Shown here: positions 8,757 through 17,641 of the stretch, one piece after another
Layout of the letters: each line of letters begins with the position of its first letter
How positions within the stretch are numbered: the stretch's first letter is position 1
Notes under the pieces: generated by a model
Databases searched by the model: none
Told to the model about the DNA's origin: nothing
What the model saw: only the letters and a program-made list of their open reading frames with translations
Origin: Bacillota bacterium
GTDB taxonomy: Bacteria; Bacillota; Clostridia; Lachnospirales; Lachnospiraceae
Reading direction: 5' to 3'
Length of the DNA stretch: 64,000 nucleotides
Assembly: GCA_023392535.1 (NCBI GenBank)
Contig: JAEVYY010000024.1
Coordinates: 1-64,000, forward strand
Position numbers and translations under genes: made by a program

Positions 8757-9838
8757 TCTATCATTCCCTTCCCCAATATGGCATTAATCCCCATCTTGAT
8801 TATTTTACTCTTCTCAGTTTCAGATAAATCAAGTTTTTTTACCTTTCTGACAAACTCTCCCTTTAGTGATATGTCTTTCTCATACTTTGCATAATCAATA
8901 AACATAGTCGTCTGATCTTTTAATTTTACGAAAAAAAATCTGTTTTGAAATTTATGTTCGATATAGGTTTTATCAATTTCTGCATTTTCTTTACATACAC
9001 CGCATAAAACAATTTTTACGATATCTTTTTCCGGAATACCCTGGATCTCGTATTCCACTGATCTTACAATTTCATCTGTAGTGGATGCTTTTGAAACATC
9101 AATCTTTACTTCATGAAAGGTCCTTTTTGCTAGCGATATAAACGTCAAAGGCTCTTTTGCGTTCTCGGTATCCAATACTACAAAACCTTTTACTCCACAT
9201 TCATCAAAGCCTCTTCCTTCCAGACATCCAGGATAACAATAATTTCCACGATAATCTAATTTTTCATAGCGGTATTCATGGATATGTCCAAGTGCAAGGT
9301 AATCAATATACTTATTTTGCAAAGCATCTAATGAAATAATTTCTGCGTTCGTATCGTTACCATATTTTGCAATCTGACCATGTAGAGCGACAATGTTATA
9401 ATTCATTTCATTTAATAACAATTCCGAATAGATATCACCGTTCATTTTATTACCAAATTCAATTCCACTGATGACGATATTTCCATAGGAATAATGACTC
9501 CATTCTTTTTGAAACATTTTCAAGTTTTGAGGCTTGTCCTCTAAATTTTTAAAGAAATCATCCTTATCATGATTCCCCTGTAAATACAAAAAATCAAGTT
9601 CTTTCGTATTTCTAATTTTATCTAAGACACGGCTCTTAATCGTCTTTTGCTTCGTTTGTGCGGTATCAAACATGTCTCCCGCTATCAGAATAAGTGTAAT
9701 ATCATGATCCACTGCATAATCAACCATAGTTTCAAACGTTTCTAATATTTCATAACGCCTTCTTTTTGCCTGTTCTGCTGTTAGATTTGTTTCCATTTTG
9801 GAATCCAGATGTAAATCTGCACAATGTAATATTTTCAT
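8753..9838 (-). CDS. yhaO: YhaO-like metallophosphoesterase (SbcD/Mre11 type)
   Basis: This is the probable nuclease partner of the YhaN-like ATPase. The calcineurin-like metal-binding motifs are all present in order: CADLHLDSKM, AGDMFDT, LQGNHD, ALHGQ and ALGHIHEY. About 361 residues, close to YhaO of Bacillus. The start at 9838 is chosen because AAAGGAG lies eight bases upstream and the N-terminus MKILHCADLHLDS matches the family; an upstream in-frame start at 9862 lacks such a site. The gene overlaps yhaN by four bases. Confidence 0.85.
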   Translation of the reverse strand: MKILHCADLHLDSKMETNLTAEQAKRRRYEILETFETMVDYAVDHDITLILIAGDMFDTAQTKQKTIKSRVLDKIRNTKELDFLYLQGNHDKDDFFKNLEDKPQNLKMFQKEWSHYSYGNIVISGIEFGNKMNGDIYSELLLNEMNYNIVALHGQIAKYGNDTNAEIISLDALQNKYIDYLALGHIHEYRYEKLDYRGNYCYPGCLEGRGFDECGVKGFVVLDTENAKEPLTFISLAKRTFHEVKIDVSKASTTDEIVRSVEYEIQGIPEKDIVKIVLCGVCKENAEIDKTYIEHKFQNRFFFVKLKDQTTMFIDYAKYEKDISLKGEFVRKVKKLDLSETEKSKIIKMGINAILGKGMIE

Positions 9839-9940
9839 AATTTCTCCTTTTAACAGGTCCATGATAGGTTTCCATCTAATATATTATAGCTGAAAAATGG
9901 AAAGAATGCCATCAATACAACTACGTTAAAATTCACTTTT

Positions 9941-9967
9941 TCGACATAAATTCATATAGTATATAAT
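9941..9967 (+). promoter_or_regulatory. Putative promoter of the C39-like gene at 10007
   Basis: TCGACA (9941-9946) and TATAAT (9962-9967) are separated by 15 bases, shorter than ideal. The site faces the gene at 10007 and lies about 40 bases before its ATG; AGAAGGAG lies between. Weak support. Confidence 0.35.
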
Positions 9968-10006
9968 AATAGGCTATCACTGATTTAGAAGGAGTGACGA
10001 ATCATA

Positions 10007-10591
10007 ATGAAAAAGATAGAGAACACGACACTATCTAGTCAGGAAAGTGGCAACCGTTTTATTAAGGTTCCCTTATGTCTGCAGGAGAACCCTTATACCT
10101 GTGGCGTGGCATGTGTACAATCTTTGCTTGCAAGATATGGAATCATTTACCATCAGGATGTCTTATCTAAGATGCTCAAACAAAAACCTATTTATGGTAC
10201 TGACTATAAAAATATTATTGATTTCTTAAAAAGGATTGGTTTTGAAGTTTCCTTTGAGGTTGATATGGATATCCCTCTTCTAAAAGAACTGATAGACCAA
10301 GAAATCACACCGATCCTCTTGATTCAGGCATGGAAAAATATCGAGATTAATTATAATTATGATTGGAATAATTCCCATTACGCAATTGCATGCGGATTCA
10401 ATCATAGTCAGATTATATTTATGGATCCCTGGACACTTGGTAATTATACCTTTATCAGTAACAAGGATTTCATGAAACGGTGGCATGCATTAGATCAGTC
10501 GGGAACACATCATCATTGTGCCGGTCTGATTGTGAGACACGAATTTCTTCCCTTAGTTTACGAACCGAATATCCTGAAAGCTATGAAATAA
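10007..10591 (+). CDS. C39-like cysteine peptidase
   Basis: The 194-residue protein has a C39 papain-like pattern: PYTCGVAC with the probable nucleophile Cys32, His124 in SHYAIACGF and Asp140 in FMDPW. The spacing and the segment YGTDYKNIIDFLKRIGFEV fit the family. There is no signal peptide and no ABC transporter fused or adjacent, unlike bacteriocin exporters. It is the only plus-strand gene in this part of the core and is divergent from yhaO. AGAAGGAG precedes the ATG at a longish distance of 12 bases. Substrate unknown. Confidence 0.7.
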   Translation: MKKIENTTLSSQESGNRFIKVPLCLQENPYTCGVACVQSLLARYGIIYHQDVLSKMLKQKPIYGTDYKNIIDFLKRIGFEVSFEVDMDIPLLKELIDQEITPILLIQAWKNIEINYNYDWNNSHYAIACGFNHSQIIFMDPWTLGNYTFISNKDFMKRWHALDQSGTHHHCAGLIVRHEFLPLVYEPNILKAMK

Positions 10592-10642
10592 TATGGAATG
10601 ATTGGGAGTGCATTTTGTTCAGAAATGAAAAAGAATCCATAA

Positions 10643-10702
10643 AGAACAAGTATAATCAGAGTAACAAAAGGTGTCCTTCGTGTCCCTTATTATACTTGTT
10701 CT
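10643..10702. terminator. Hairpin between convergent genes
   Basis: AGAACAAGTATAAT (10643-10656) is exactly complementary to 10689-10702, with a 32-base loop. It lies between the convergent genes ending at 10591 and 10710 and may end transcription from both sides, though the U tracts are short. Confidence 0.4.
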
Positions 10703-10709
10703 AATTTCA

Positions 10710-11879
10710 TTAAGAATTATTATAAGACATTTGTACTTTTTGAAAAGCAAGTAAATGATTTTGTGAAGCATTTCTTAATAATGTAAAAATAGTTCTTACA
10801 TCTCTAGGAATATTTAGTTTCAGAAATCTTTCATACATTTCGATATTTTCGATTTCTTTTTGTATTGCAACCTCTAAGGCCTCATTGATATTGACAGGTT
10901 CCTTGATATATTCCTTGGAACTATCTTCTGGTATCACAATATTATACTTTGTAAATAATGATTTTAAATAGTTGATCTTATTTTCTTTTGCCATCACAAT
11001 ATTGGTAAACAGACGTTGCTCACCTATAATTTGTCTTGTCAGAAGATAATTTGTTCTTGCTAAAAATTCATCTTGAATCGCATAGGTCAACATCTTTTCT
11101 AAAATCAGATCACTATCTTCTTTCGCAGCCGATGCACCATAACAGGCATTCTCTAATATAGTTTTTTCGCCTAAATCCAGTTCCTCACTATTTAGTGTCT
11201 CACTACTTAGCGCTTCACGAAATAATTCTTCCCCTTTTATTTCTTCGCTTTTTAGCTCCTCACTTTTAAGTTCCTCACTTCGCAGCTCTTCACTTTGTAT
11301 TCTAATTTGTTCCCGGTACTTCTCTTCTGCATCGGCCACTTCCTTTGTAATTTGAACGGTGCCGTGTGGATGTTGTGGTGGTGCATAGATAGAAAATAAT
11401 TTAATAGGCCTATCCCCTTTGTTCATAAGATTATGCCATTTACCAGCGGGTATTATAAAGGCATAACCAGTAGAAACAGTTTCCTGAAAATCTAAGTAAT
11501 CTTTGCGGTTCCCCATCTGAATAAGACCGTTTCCTTCCTCAATTCCAATAAATTGATCAAGATCAGGATGTATCTCCAGTCCTATTTCACCGCCAACAGG
11601 GATACTCATTAATGTAAGCTGTAAATAAGTTCCAGTCCACAAAGCAGTGCGGAAATTATTATTTAGTTTTGCAGCGTCCTCCATATTTACTACAAATGGA
11701 GCGGGTCCATAATCTTTCAATGGAATTTTCGATATGCTCGAACTCTGCATTTGTGCAGCTGTATAATCAGTGTCCGAATAGGTAGGTTCCGAATGATAAA
11801 AATCGGGAGTATTAAATTGTAAAGAATTAGGATAATATGGATATTGTTGTTTATTATAGATATTGTTCATTCCTTTCAT
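10710..11879 (-). CDS. Cupin / ferritin-like (DUF2202-like) fusion protein
   Basis: The 389-residue protein joins two domains. Residues about 55-175 are a cupin: EIGLEIHPDLDQFIGIEEG and the second motif FIIPAGKWHNLMN with SIYAPPQHP. Residues about 190-235 are a charged linker of five-residue repeats (SEELR, SEELK, SEELK, SEEIK, GEELF). Residues about 250-385 form a helical bundle with the ExxxR/ExxE spacing of ferritin-like proteins (YAIQDEFLAR; QKEIENIEMYERF). A Tyr/Pro/Gln-rich N-terminus resembles spore-coat-type tails. The start is uncertain: the ATG at 11879 has no clear ribosome-binding site. Function unknown. Confidence 0.65.
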   Translation of the reverse strand: MKGMNNIYNKQQYPYYPNSLQFNTPDFYHSEPTYSDTDYTAAQMQSSSISKIPLKDYGPAPFVVNMEDAAKLNNNFRTALWTGTYLQLTLMSIPVGGEIGLEIHPDLDQFIGIEEGNGLIQMGNRKDYLDFQETVSTGYAFIIPAGKWHNLMNKGDRPIKLFSIYAPPQHPHGTVQITKEVADAEEKYREQIRIQSEELRSEELKSEELKSEEIKGEELFREALSSETLNSEELDLGEKTILENACYGASAAKEDSDLILEKMLTYAIQDEFLARTNYLLTRQIIGEQRLFTNIVMAKENKINYLKSLFTKYNIVIPEDSSKEYIKEPVNINEALEVAIQKEIENIEMYERFLKLNIPRDVRTIFTLLRNASQNHLLAFQKVQMSYNNS

Positions 11880-11925
11880 AAATACTTATTACAATATCTT
11901 ATGAACAATAGCTACAGAAAGTGCT

Positions 11926-12555
11926 TTATCCATTATTTTTCTTTTCAAAATTTTCAATATATTGAATAATTAAATTAACAGTGCCATCAATACCCAGAAT
12001 ACTACTGTTAATACATAAATCGTAACTATCCACATGATTCCACTTTTTCGAAGAATAATAATTATAATAACTTTGACGTTGTTTGTCTTTCTTAACGATC
12101 ATATCCTTAGCTTTTTCATCCGTCAGTTGATATTTATCAGCAATTCTCTTTATTTTAACATCCATATCCCCATAGATAAAAAGATGAAGAGAATTCTGAT
12201 AATCCGCCAAAGCATAATCGGCACAACGTCCAACTATGATACAAGGTCCTTCTTCTGCAATTTTTTTAATGGTATCAAATTGTGCTAAAAACACCTTATG
12301 ACTTATTGGCATATCTACAAATGAGGAAGAATTGTACCCAAATGAATAGGTATCCATTACCAAATTGTAAAGAAATGAATTTGTTGGTCTTTCATCATGA
12401 TTTTGAATCATTTCTTCACAAAATCCACTTTCTTTGGCAGCTCTTGTCAAGAGTTCTTTATCGTAACATGTTATACCAAAATGAGAGGCTACCTTTTCCC
12501 CTATCTCTCTTCCACCAGAACCAAATTGACGTCCTATCGTAATTACCGTATTCAT
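11926..12555 (-). CDS. Cytidylate kinase-like protein
   Basis: The 209-residue protein begins MNTVITIGRQFGSGGREIGEKVA, the P-loop signature of the cytidylate-kinase-like family common in Clostridia, followed by YDKELLTRAAKESG and IIVGRCADYAL. It is distinct from canonical Cmk and its substrate is not established. A ribosome-binding site AAAGGGTG precedes the ATG. It is a single gene between sdaAA and the cupin/ferritin fusion. Confidence 0.8.
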   Translation of the reverse strand: MNTVITIGRQFGSGGREIGEKVASHFGITCYDKELLTRAAKESGFCEEMIQNHDERPTNSFLYNLVMDTYSFGYNSSSFVDMPISHKVFLAQFDTIKKIAEEGPCIIVGRCADYALADYQNSLHLFIYGDMDVKIKRIADKYQLTDEKAKDMIVKKDKQRQSYYNYYSSKKWNHVDSYDLCINSSILGIDGTVNLIIQYIENFEKKNNG

Positions 12556-12616
12556 GAAATCACACCCTTTGCATTTTATTATAAGATATTAACTACTCAT
12601 AAATGAAAAGAAGCTT

Positions 12617-12638
12617 TATAACTATTCTTATAGTTATA
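12617..12638. terminator. AT-only hairpin downstream of sdaAA
   Basis: TATAACTAT (12617-12625) pairs with ATAGTTATA (12630-12638) around a four-base loop. It lies 60 bases after the sdaAA stop. Without G+C it would be a weak terminator. Confidence 0.25.
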
Positions 12639-12699
12639 TTATATACATAATTAACAGATAGTTCAATTAAAAACTATAATTTTTATAACATTTTAACGA

Positions 12700-13563
12700 T
12701 TACTTTGTTAATCCAAGAGCAATTGCTGCTGGAGTTGCCGCCAAACCGCCCTTACCGGTCTCGCGAAGAGAGACATCCATTTTATCTCCGATCTCCTTCA
12801 TTGCATCTATGACCTGATCAGGCGGAATACGGCTTTCAATGCCTGCCATAGCCATATCAGTTGCTGACATTGCATTGACGGCACCAATTACATTTCTTTT
12901 TACGCAAGGCACTTCGACCAGTCCGGCTACCGGGTCACATACCAGACCAAGCAGATTTTTTAATGCCATAGCACACGCATGTATAATCTGCTTCGAATTG
13001 CCACCTTGCAGATAGGTCATACACCCAGCTGCCATAGCACTTGCAGAACCTATTTCCGCTTGGCATCCCCCAGCCGCACCACTGATGGATGCTCGGAAGG
13101 CAATTACCTGACCGATTCCAGCTCCAACATACATTGCCTTAATTATCGCATTCGTATCTGCCCGTTTATCCATAAAGTAAGGAACCAATACTGCAGGAAG
13201 TACACCGCAGGAACCGGCAGTGGGAGCAGCAACGATTCTTTTCATACAGGCATTGGATTCACCCATTTGTAAAGCACCTGCCATGACACGGTTCATATAA
13301 TTTCCACAAAGAGAACTCTTGTTGTTTGCAAATACCTCCATCTTGTATCCATCTTTCCCTACCAGTCCACTGGATGATGTCAGATTTTTTTCATAAGTAG
13401 AAGCTGCTAATAAAATAGCATCCCAAGTATCACGCATCTGTTTCATGGAATCTTCTCTGGATACTTTTCGTTCCTGACAATCATCTTCCAATACTACTTC
13501 CCAAAATTCCTTTTTTTTCTCATTGCATATGGTTATGATATCTTGTAATGATTCAAATGCCAC
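12700..13563 (-). CDS. sdaAA: L-serine dehydratase, iron-sulfur alpha subunit
   Basis: With SdaAB this enzyme deaminates L-serine to pyruvate and ammonia using a [4Fe-4S] cluster. The 287-residue protein has the family segments PTAGSCGVLPA, ISGAAGGCQAEIGSASAMAA and GLVCDPVAGLVEVPC, whose cysteines are the expected cluster ligands. Length is normal for the split clostridial enzyme. It follows sdaAB by 16 bases on the same strand, with GGAG upstream, so both are one operon. Confidence 0.93.
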   Translation of the reverse strand: MAFESLQDIITICNEKKKEFWEVVLEDDCQERKVSREDSMKQMRDTWDAILLAASTYEKNLTSSSGLVGKDGYKMEVFANNKSSLCGNYMNRVMAGALQMGESNACMKRIVAAPTAGSCGVLPAVLVPYFMDKRADTNAIIKAMYVGAGIGQVIAFRASISGAAGGCQAEIGSASAMAAGCMTYLQGGNSKQIIHACAMALKNLLGLVCDPVAGLVEVPCVKRNVIGAVNAMSATDMAMAGIESRIPPDQVIDAMKEIGDKMDVSLRETGKGGLAATPAAIALGLTK

Positions 13564-13579
13564 GTTAATCTCCTTTTCC

Positions 13580-14242
13580 CTAATCTTCGGTATTAATGTA
13601 AGTTACTTTAATAATACCCTCCAAATGTTCCAACCAAACAATCGCTTCTAAAGGAATTGCTTGGTCTGTCTCAAGTACCATGACGGCATATCCACCACGC
13701 TTATCACGGTATAATTGCATAGTAGCAATATTTACTGATTTATGTGATAACATGGAAGTAACCTCAGCTACATGACCAGGTTGATCTATATTATGAACGA
13801 TAAGAGTCGGTTTTTCCGAAGAAAAATTAACCTCAATCCCATCTAACTTATTTATCATGATACGACCACCTCCAATGGAAGAAGCCTGTACTTGTATTGC
13901 CCTTCCAGTTTTCCCCTTCAACTCCAATAAAGCAGTATTTGGGTGTGCATCTTTTATCGTTTTATTTTCAAATTTAAAATGCAATCCTTCTTTTTCTGCG
14001 AATTCAAAGCTCTTAGGAATACGAATATCATCCGGTTGCATGCCAAGTAATCCCGCTATTAAAGCCCTATCCGTACCATGCCCAGTACCGGTGGATGCAA
14101 AAGAACCATGTAAGTAAATGGTTGCCTCTATAGGGGTGTCTTCTAACAAGTTGGCAGAGATCAAACCGATTTTTACAGCTCCTGCGGTATGTGAACTACT
14201 TGGTCCTACCATAACAGGACCTAATATATCAAATAAATTCAT
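13580..14242 (-). CDS. sdaAB: L-serine dehydratase, beta subunit
   Basis: Beta subunit of the iron-sulfur L-serine dehydratase. The 220-residue protein starts MNLFDILGPVMVGPSSSHTAG, the diagnostic N-terminus, and ends with an ACT domain (HNIDQPGHVAEVTSMLSHK) that may sense serine. The ATG at 14242 is preferred because AAAGGTG lies just upstream; a more upstream in-frame start at 14299 overlaps the terminator region and adds non-homologous residues. It is first in the sdaAB-sdaAA operon. Confidence 0.93.
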   Translation of the reverse strand: MNLFDILGPVMVGPSSSHTAGAVKIGLISANLLEDTPIEATIYLHGSFASTGTGHGTDRALIAGLLGMQPDDIRIPKSFEFAEKEGLHFKFENKTIKDAHPNTALLELKGKTGRAIQVQASSIGGGRIMINKLDGIEVNFSSEKPTLIVHNIDQPGHVAEVTSMLSHKSVNIATMQLYRDKRGGYAVMVLETDQAIPLEAIVWLEHLEGIIKVTYINTED

Positions 14243-14285
14243 TCTAAGCACCTTTCTGTTGCCCGTGGCCACGTATCTATTAATG

Positions 14286-14322
14286 GAAAAACCCTGCAAG
14301 AACTTGCTTGTTCTACAGGGTT
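14286..14322 (-). terminator. Terminator after the rluD transcript
   Basis: On the minus strand AACCCTG...AGAAC pairs with GTTCT...CAGGGTT and runs directly into TTTTT. It separates the lspA-rluD transcript from sdaAB. Confidence 0.7.
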
Positions 14323-14409
14323 ACCATATACCTATAAAATATACTTTTCAAGTATAAATGTCAATCTTTTATACCTGATTTTATTCTTAACAAGATTCTA
14401 TATTAATGA

Positions 14410-15321
14410 TTAATCCAATATTTTAAGCAGATGAAGAAAATAATCTGGAAGTGGTGCCAATATCTCTATATATTGCTTGGTAGAAGGATGGATAAATCCA
14501 AGGACTTTAGCATGCAATGTCTGTCCTTCCAGATGAAATGGACACTTTTGACCAGCGTAGACATCATCTCCCAGTATAGGATGTCCAATGCTTGCCATGT
14601 GTACTCTGATTTGATGTGTTCTGCCTGTTTCCAGAGCACATTCTATATAAGTATATTGTCGGAACCGTTTAAGAACCTTGTAATGTGTAATAGCTTCTTT
14701 CCCTTGATTTGAATAAACAGACATTTTTTTACGATCATTCGGATGGCGTCCGATTGGTTTTTCGATACAGCCTTCCTCTTCTTTTAAAACACCATATACA
14801 ATTGCATGATAACGCCTTTTTATCGTATGTGCTTTTAATTGTGCTGCTATTTCATGATGCGCTATATCATTTTTGCATATTATAATCGAACCTGTGGTAT
14901 TCCGATCAATTCTATGCACGATTCCCGGCCGCATAATTCCATTGATACCAGATAAATCTTGATGACAGTGATACATGACGGCATTCACAAGCGTATGGGA
15001 ATAATGGCCGGCCGCTGGGTGAACCACCATTCCTTTTGGTTTATTTACTACCAATACATCCTTATCTTCATAGAGAATATCGAGTGGGATTTCCTCTGGC
15101 TCGATCTTAGGGATAATGGCATCCGGAATCGTATAATCTACAATATCATCTGTATTAACCTTATAGTTAGCCTTTACAATTTTATCATTTACCAATACCC
15201 TTTGTTCTTTGATCAATCTTTGAATATAAGACCTGGATAAATCTTCATTCATACTAGTTAAGAATTTATCAATCCGTTCGGTATCGTATTCTTCTGTTAC
15301 CACATATTGTACACTTTTCAT
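14410..15321 (-). CDS. rluD: RluD-type 23S rRNA pseudouridine synthase
   Basis: RluA/RluD-family enzymes isomerise uridines in 23S rRNA. The protein has an N-terminal S4 RNA-binding domain (ERIDKFLTSMNEDLSRSYIQRLI) and the catalytic motif GIVHRIDRNTTG with the essential Asp; the segment ALETGRTHQIRVHM follows. Start chosen at 15321 (MKSVQYVV), about 303 residues, with AGG eight bases upstream; starts at 15357 (ATG) and 15363 (GTG, overlapping the lspA stop) are also possible. It follows lspA, a common Firmicutes arrangement. Confidence 0.9.
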   Translation of the reverse strand: MKSVQYVVTEEYDTERIDKFLTSMNEDLSRSYIQRLIKEQRVLVNDKIVKANYKVNTDDIVDYTIPDAIIPKIEPEEIPLDILYEDKDVLVVNKPKGMVVHPAAGHYSHTLVNAVMYHCHQDLSGINGIMRPGIVHRIDRNTTGSIIICKNDIAHHEIAAQLKAHTIKRRYHAIVYGVLKEEEGCIEKPIGRHPNDRKKMSVYSNQGKEAITHYKVLKRFRQYTYIECALETGRTHQIRVHMASIGHPILGDDVYAGQKCPFHLEGQTLHAKVLGFIHPSTKQYIEILAPLPDYFLHLLKILD

Positions 15322-15359
15322 ATCTTTACCTATTCGAGCAATCGTAAATACTCCCATGA

Positions 15360-15887
15360 TCACTTAATTTCACGAATTCTATTCTGCTTGAAACTTAAAA
15401 AATTCAAATCATCTTCTTTATAAATAAATAAAAGCAGAATTACCAAAACGGCAGTCGCTATGGTCACATACATATCTGCAACGTTAAAAATCGGAAATTT
15501 AATGATTACCACATAAATAAAATCCACTACATAATCAAACCGGAGGCGGTCAATCATATTACCAATTGCTCCCGAAGCAATCATCACTAATAGAAGATGA
15601 AGAATCCGAAATTTCTTTAAGTCAGGAACTTTATATAAAAAGTAAATAATCAGACCAATGATTACAATGGCAACAAATACAAAGAAAAATTTCTGATTCT
15701 TAAGCATACCGAAGGCAGCGCCCCTATTTTCCAAATAGTTCAATTCCAGGATACCTGGTATAATGTCAAAGGCGGATTGCTCTTTTAATTTTAATACGGC
15801 TAGATATTTCGTAAACTGATCCAACGTAATTAGTATCACCAATATCAAAAAATCGATTATTAATAATTTTCTCTTTTTCTTATTCAT
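15360..15887 (-). CDS. lspA: Lipoprotein signal peptidase (signal peptidase II)
   Basis: LspA cleaves the signal peptides of prolipoproteins in the cytoplasmic membrane. The 175-residue protein has four hydrophobic segments and both catalytic Asp boxes: GNMIDRLR and NVADMYV, plus NRGAAFGM. AAGGAGA precedes the ATG. It is followed directly by rluD, with the lspA stop overlapping a possible upstream rluD start. Lipoproteins in this window (the D-Ala-D-Ala carboxypeptidase and the amino-acid binding protein) are candidate substrates. Confidence 0.95.
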   Translation of the reverse strand: MNKKKRKLLIIDFLILVILITLDQFTKYLAVLKLKEQSAFDIIPGILELNYLENRGAAFGMLKNQKFFFVFVAIVIIGLIIYFLYKVPDLKKFRILHLLLVMIASGAIGNMIDRLRFDYVVDFIYVVIIKFPIFNVADMYVTIATAVLVILLLFIYKEDDLNFLSFKQNRIREIK

Positions 15888-15917
15888 ATGTCTCCTTGTC
15901 TGTGATTTTGGGTATTC

Positions 15918-17012
15918 TTAGTCTTTATAATATAATTCATTCACTGCTTCCAACATCTCTTCTTCCGTTACCGTTCTATCTATCACTGCTTTCCCAATCT
16001 TCTTTAATAAAATGAACTTAATCGTACCTGTCCCCATTTTTTTATCGGATTTTGTTAAATGTACGATTTCTTCTGGATTTATACAATCCACTGTAATTGG
16101 CAAATGGAAAGGAACGAACATATCTCTAATCTCAAAATATTCATCTGCACTTAATAGTTTGTGCTTCATAGAAATATAAGCTGCGGCGACACATCCTAGC
16201 GCAACACATTCGCCATGCAACAATTCAAAGTTTTTAGCCTTTTCGATTGCATGTCCAATTGTATGTCCCAAATTTAATAAAGCCCGATCTGCCTTTTCTG
16301 TAGGATCTTTTTCTACTATATTTTTTTTGATTTCATCAGTCCTTACCACCATTTCCAATAAGGTGCTTTCCTGACGTTCGCAAATTTCATACATATGATG
16401 GATAATCCACTCATAAAACAGGCTATCCTTTAATAAGGCAGATTTCATGACTTCGGCCATACCGGAAAAATATTGACGATCGTCTAGATCTTTTAATGTA
16501 GAAATATTGCAATATACTAATTTAGGCATGTAGAATGCTCCAACCATATTTTTATACTGGTCAAAATCCACACCTGTCTTGCCGCCTATGCTACTATCGA
16601 CCTGTGACAACAGAGTGGTAGGAATTTGTATAAACTCTATCCCTCTAAGATACGTAGCTGCTGTAAAACCAGTCAGATCACCAACAACACCCCCACCTAG
16701 TGCAACCAGCATATCATTCCTGGTAAATCCCTCCTGAATCAGAAACGTATATACCTCTTTTACCGTATCAAGTGTCTTATTTTTTTCACCTGAAGCAAAC
16801 GAAAACAACACAAGCTTCTTGCAGGAATTCTGTAACAGACACTTTATTTCATGCGCATATAGATCTTTTACAACGGAATCCGTTATAATGCATATTTTTC
16901 GATCTTTAATATTTAGATTACCCATCTCTTGCTTTAAATCATCAAATTTAGTAGTATACACAATATCATAACAAGGTTTTTTGTTGTAATTAATTACTAA
17001 TCTAGTCGCCAT
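15918..17012 (-). CDS. aroB: 3-dehydroquinate synthase
   Basis: AroB converts DAHP to 3-dehydroquinate, the second shikimate step, using NAD and a divalent metal. The 364-residue protein shows the NAD-binding segment ALGGGVVGDLTGFTA, the motif PTTLLSQVDSSIGGKTGVD and metal-binding GHTIGHAIE and LLHGECVALG. Length is normal. AAAGGAG precedes the ATG. It lies alone between sepF and lspA, with no other aro genes nearby. Confidence 0.95.
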   Translation of the reverse strand: MATRLVINYNKKPCYDIVYTTKFDDLKQEMGNLNIKDRKICIITDSVVKDLYAHEIKCLLQNSCKKLVLFSFASGEKNKTLDTVKEVYTFLIQEGFTRNDMLVALGGGVVGDLTGFTAATYLRGIEFIQIPTTLLSQVDSSIGGKTGVDFDQYKNMVGAFYMPKLVYCNISTLKDLDDRQYFSGMAEVMKSALLKDSLFYEWIIHHMYEICERQESTLLEMVVRTDEIKKNIVEKDPTEKADRALLNLGHTIGHAIEKAKNFELLHGECVALGCVAAAYISMKHKLLSADEYFEIRDMFVPFHLPITVDCINPEEIVHLTKSDKKMGTGTIKFILLKKIGKAVIDRTVTEEEMLEAVNELYYKD

Positions 17013-17051
17013 ATTTCTCCTTTTGCTCTGCCATAAAAAGCGTTACATTGA

Positions 17052-17080
17052 AAGACTTCCCACCTGTGGCAGGAAGTCTT
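17052..17080. terminator. Hairpin between sepF and aroB
   Basis: AAGACTTCC (17052-17060) pairs with GGAAGTCTT (17072-17080). The longest T run follows on the plus strand, but a shorter CTTT lies on the minus side, so it may act in the minus direction after sepF. Confidence 0.5.
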
Positions 17081-17104
17081 TTTTAACCAACATAGAAAAT
17101 CAAG

Positions 17105-17617
17105 TTAATTATTTAGGGGTGGAACATCAAAGGAACCTGCAAATAAATCCTGAAAATCTCCTGAAATATCAACACTTGCTGGAGTAATGATAAATATGTA
17201 ATGTGAAATCTTTTGTAAATTACCGCTGATAGCAAAACAGGAACCGGAAGTAAAATCAATAATTCTTTGTGCAATATCTACATCCAGCCCTTCCAGATTC
17301 AAGACAACCGTACGATTTGCGAGTAGCGTCTCTGTAATCTCTCGTGCATCTTCAACGGAGGTAGGTTTGATTACACATACTTCCATGCCTGCACCGATTG
17401 TCCGCTTATTTTGCTGACGCATTGGTGTTACCTTCGGTAATGATTTTTTAACTATCTTATCTTCTGTATCATCTGAAAAGTCTTTTGCATTTGTCTTTTT
17501 ATTTATCGTTCTTTCTGGTAAGATTTCGTCTTCATCATCAAAGTATTCATCATCATAATCATAATTATCTTCATCATTTAGTTTCATTGCATTTAGGAAC
17601 TTATCCATTACACCCAT
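17105..17617 (-). CDS. sepF: Cell division protein SepF
   Basis: SepF anchors FtsZ to the membrane and aligns protofilaments at the septum. The 170-residue protein starts with MGVMDKFLNAMKL, the amphipathic membrane-binding helix, followed by a disordered acidic linker and the conserved C-terminal domain (VCVIKPTSVEDAREITETLLANRTVVLNLEG; RIIDFTSGSCFAISG). GGAG lies six bases before the ATG. It follows yggS by 24 bases, the usual Firmicutes order. Confidence 0.95.
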   Translation of the reverse strand: MGVMDKFLNAMKLNDEDNYDYDDEYFDDEDEILPERTINKKTNAKDFSDDTEDKIVKKSLPKVTPMRQQNKRTIGAGMEVCVIKPTSVEDAREITETLLANRTVVLNLEGLDVDIAQRIIDFTSGSCFAISGNLQKISHYIFIITPASVDISGDFQDLFAGSFDVPPLNN

Positions 17618-17641
17618 AAAATTCTCCTTAACTTACTTATG

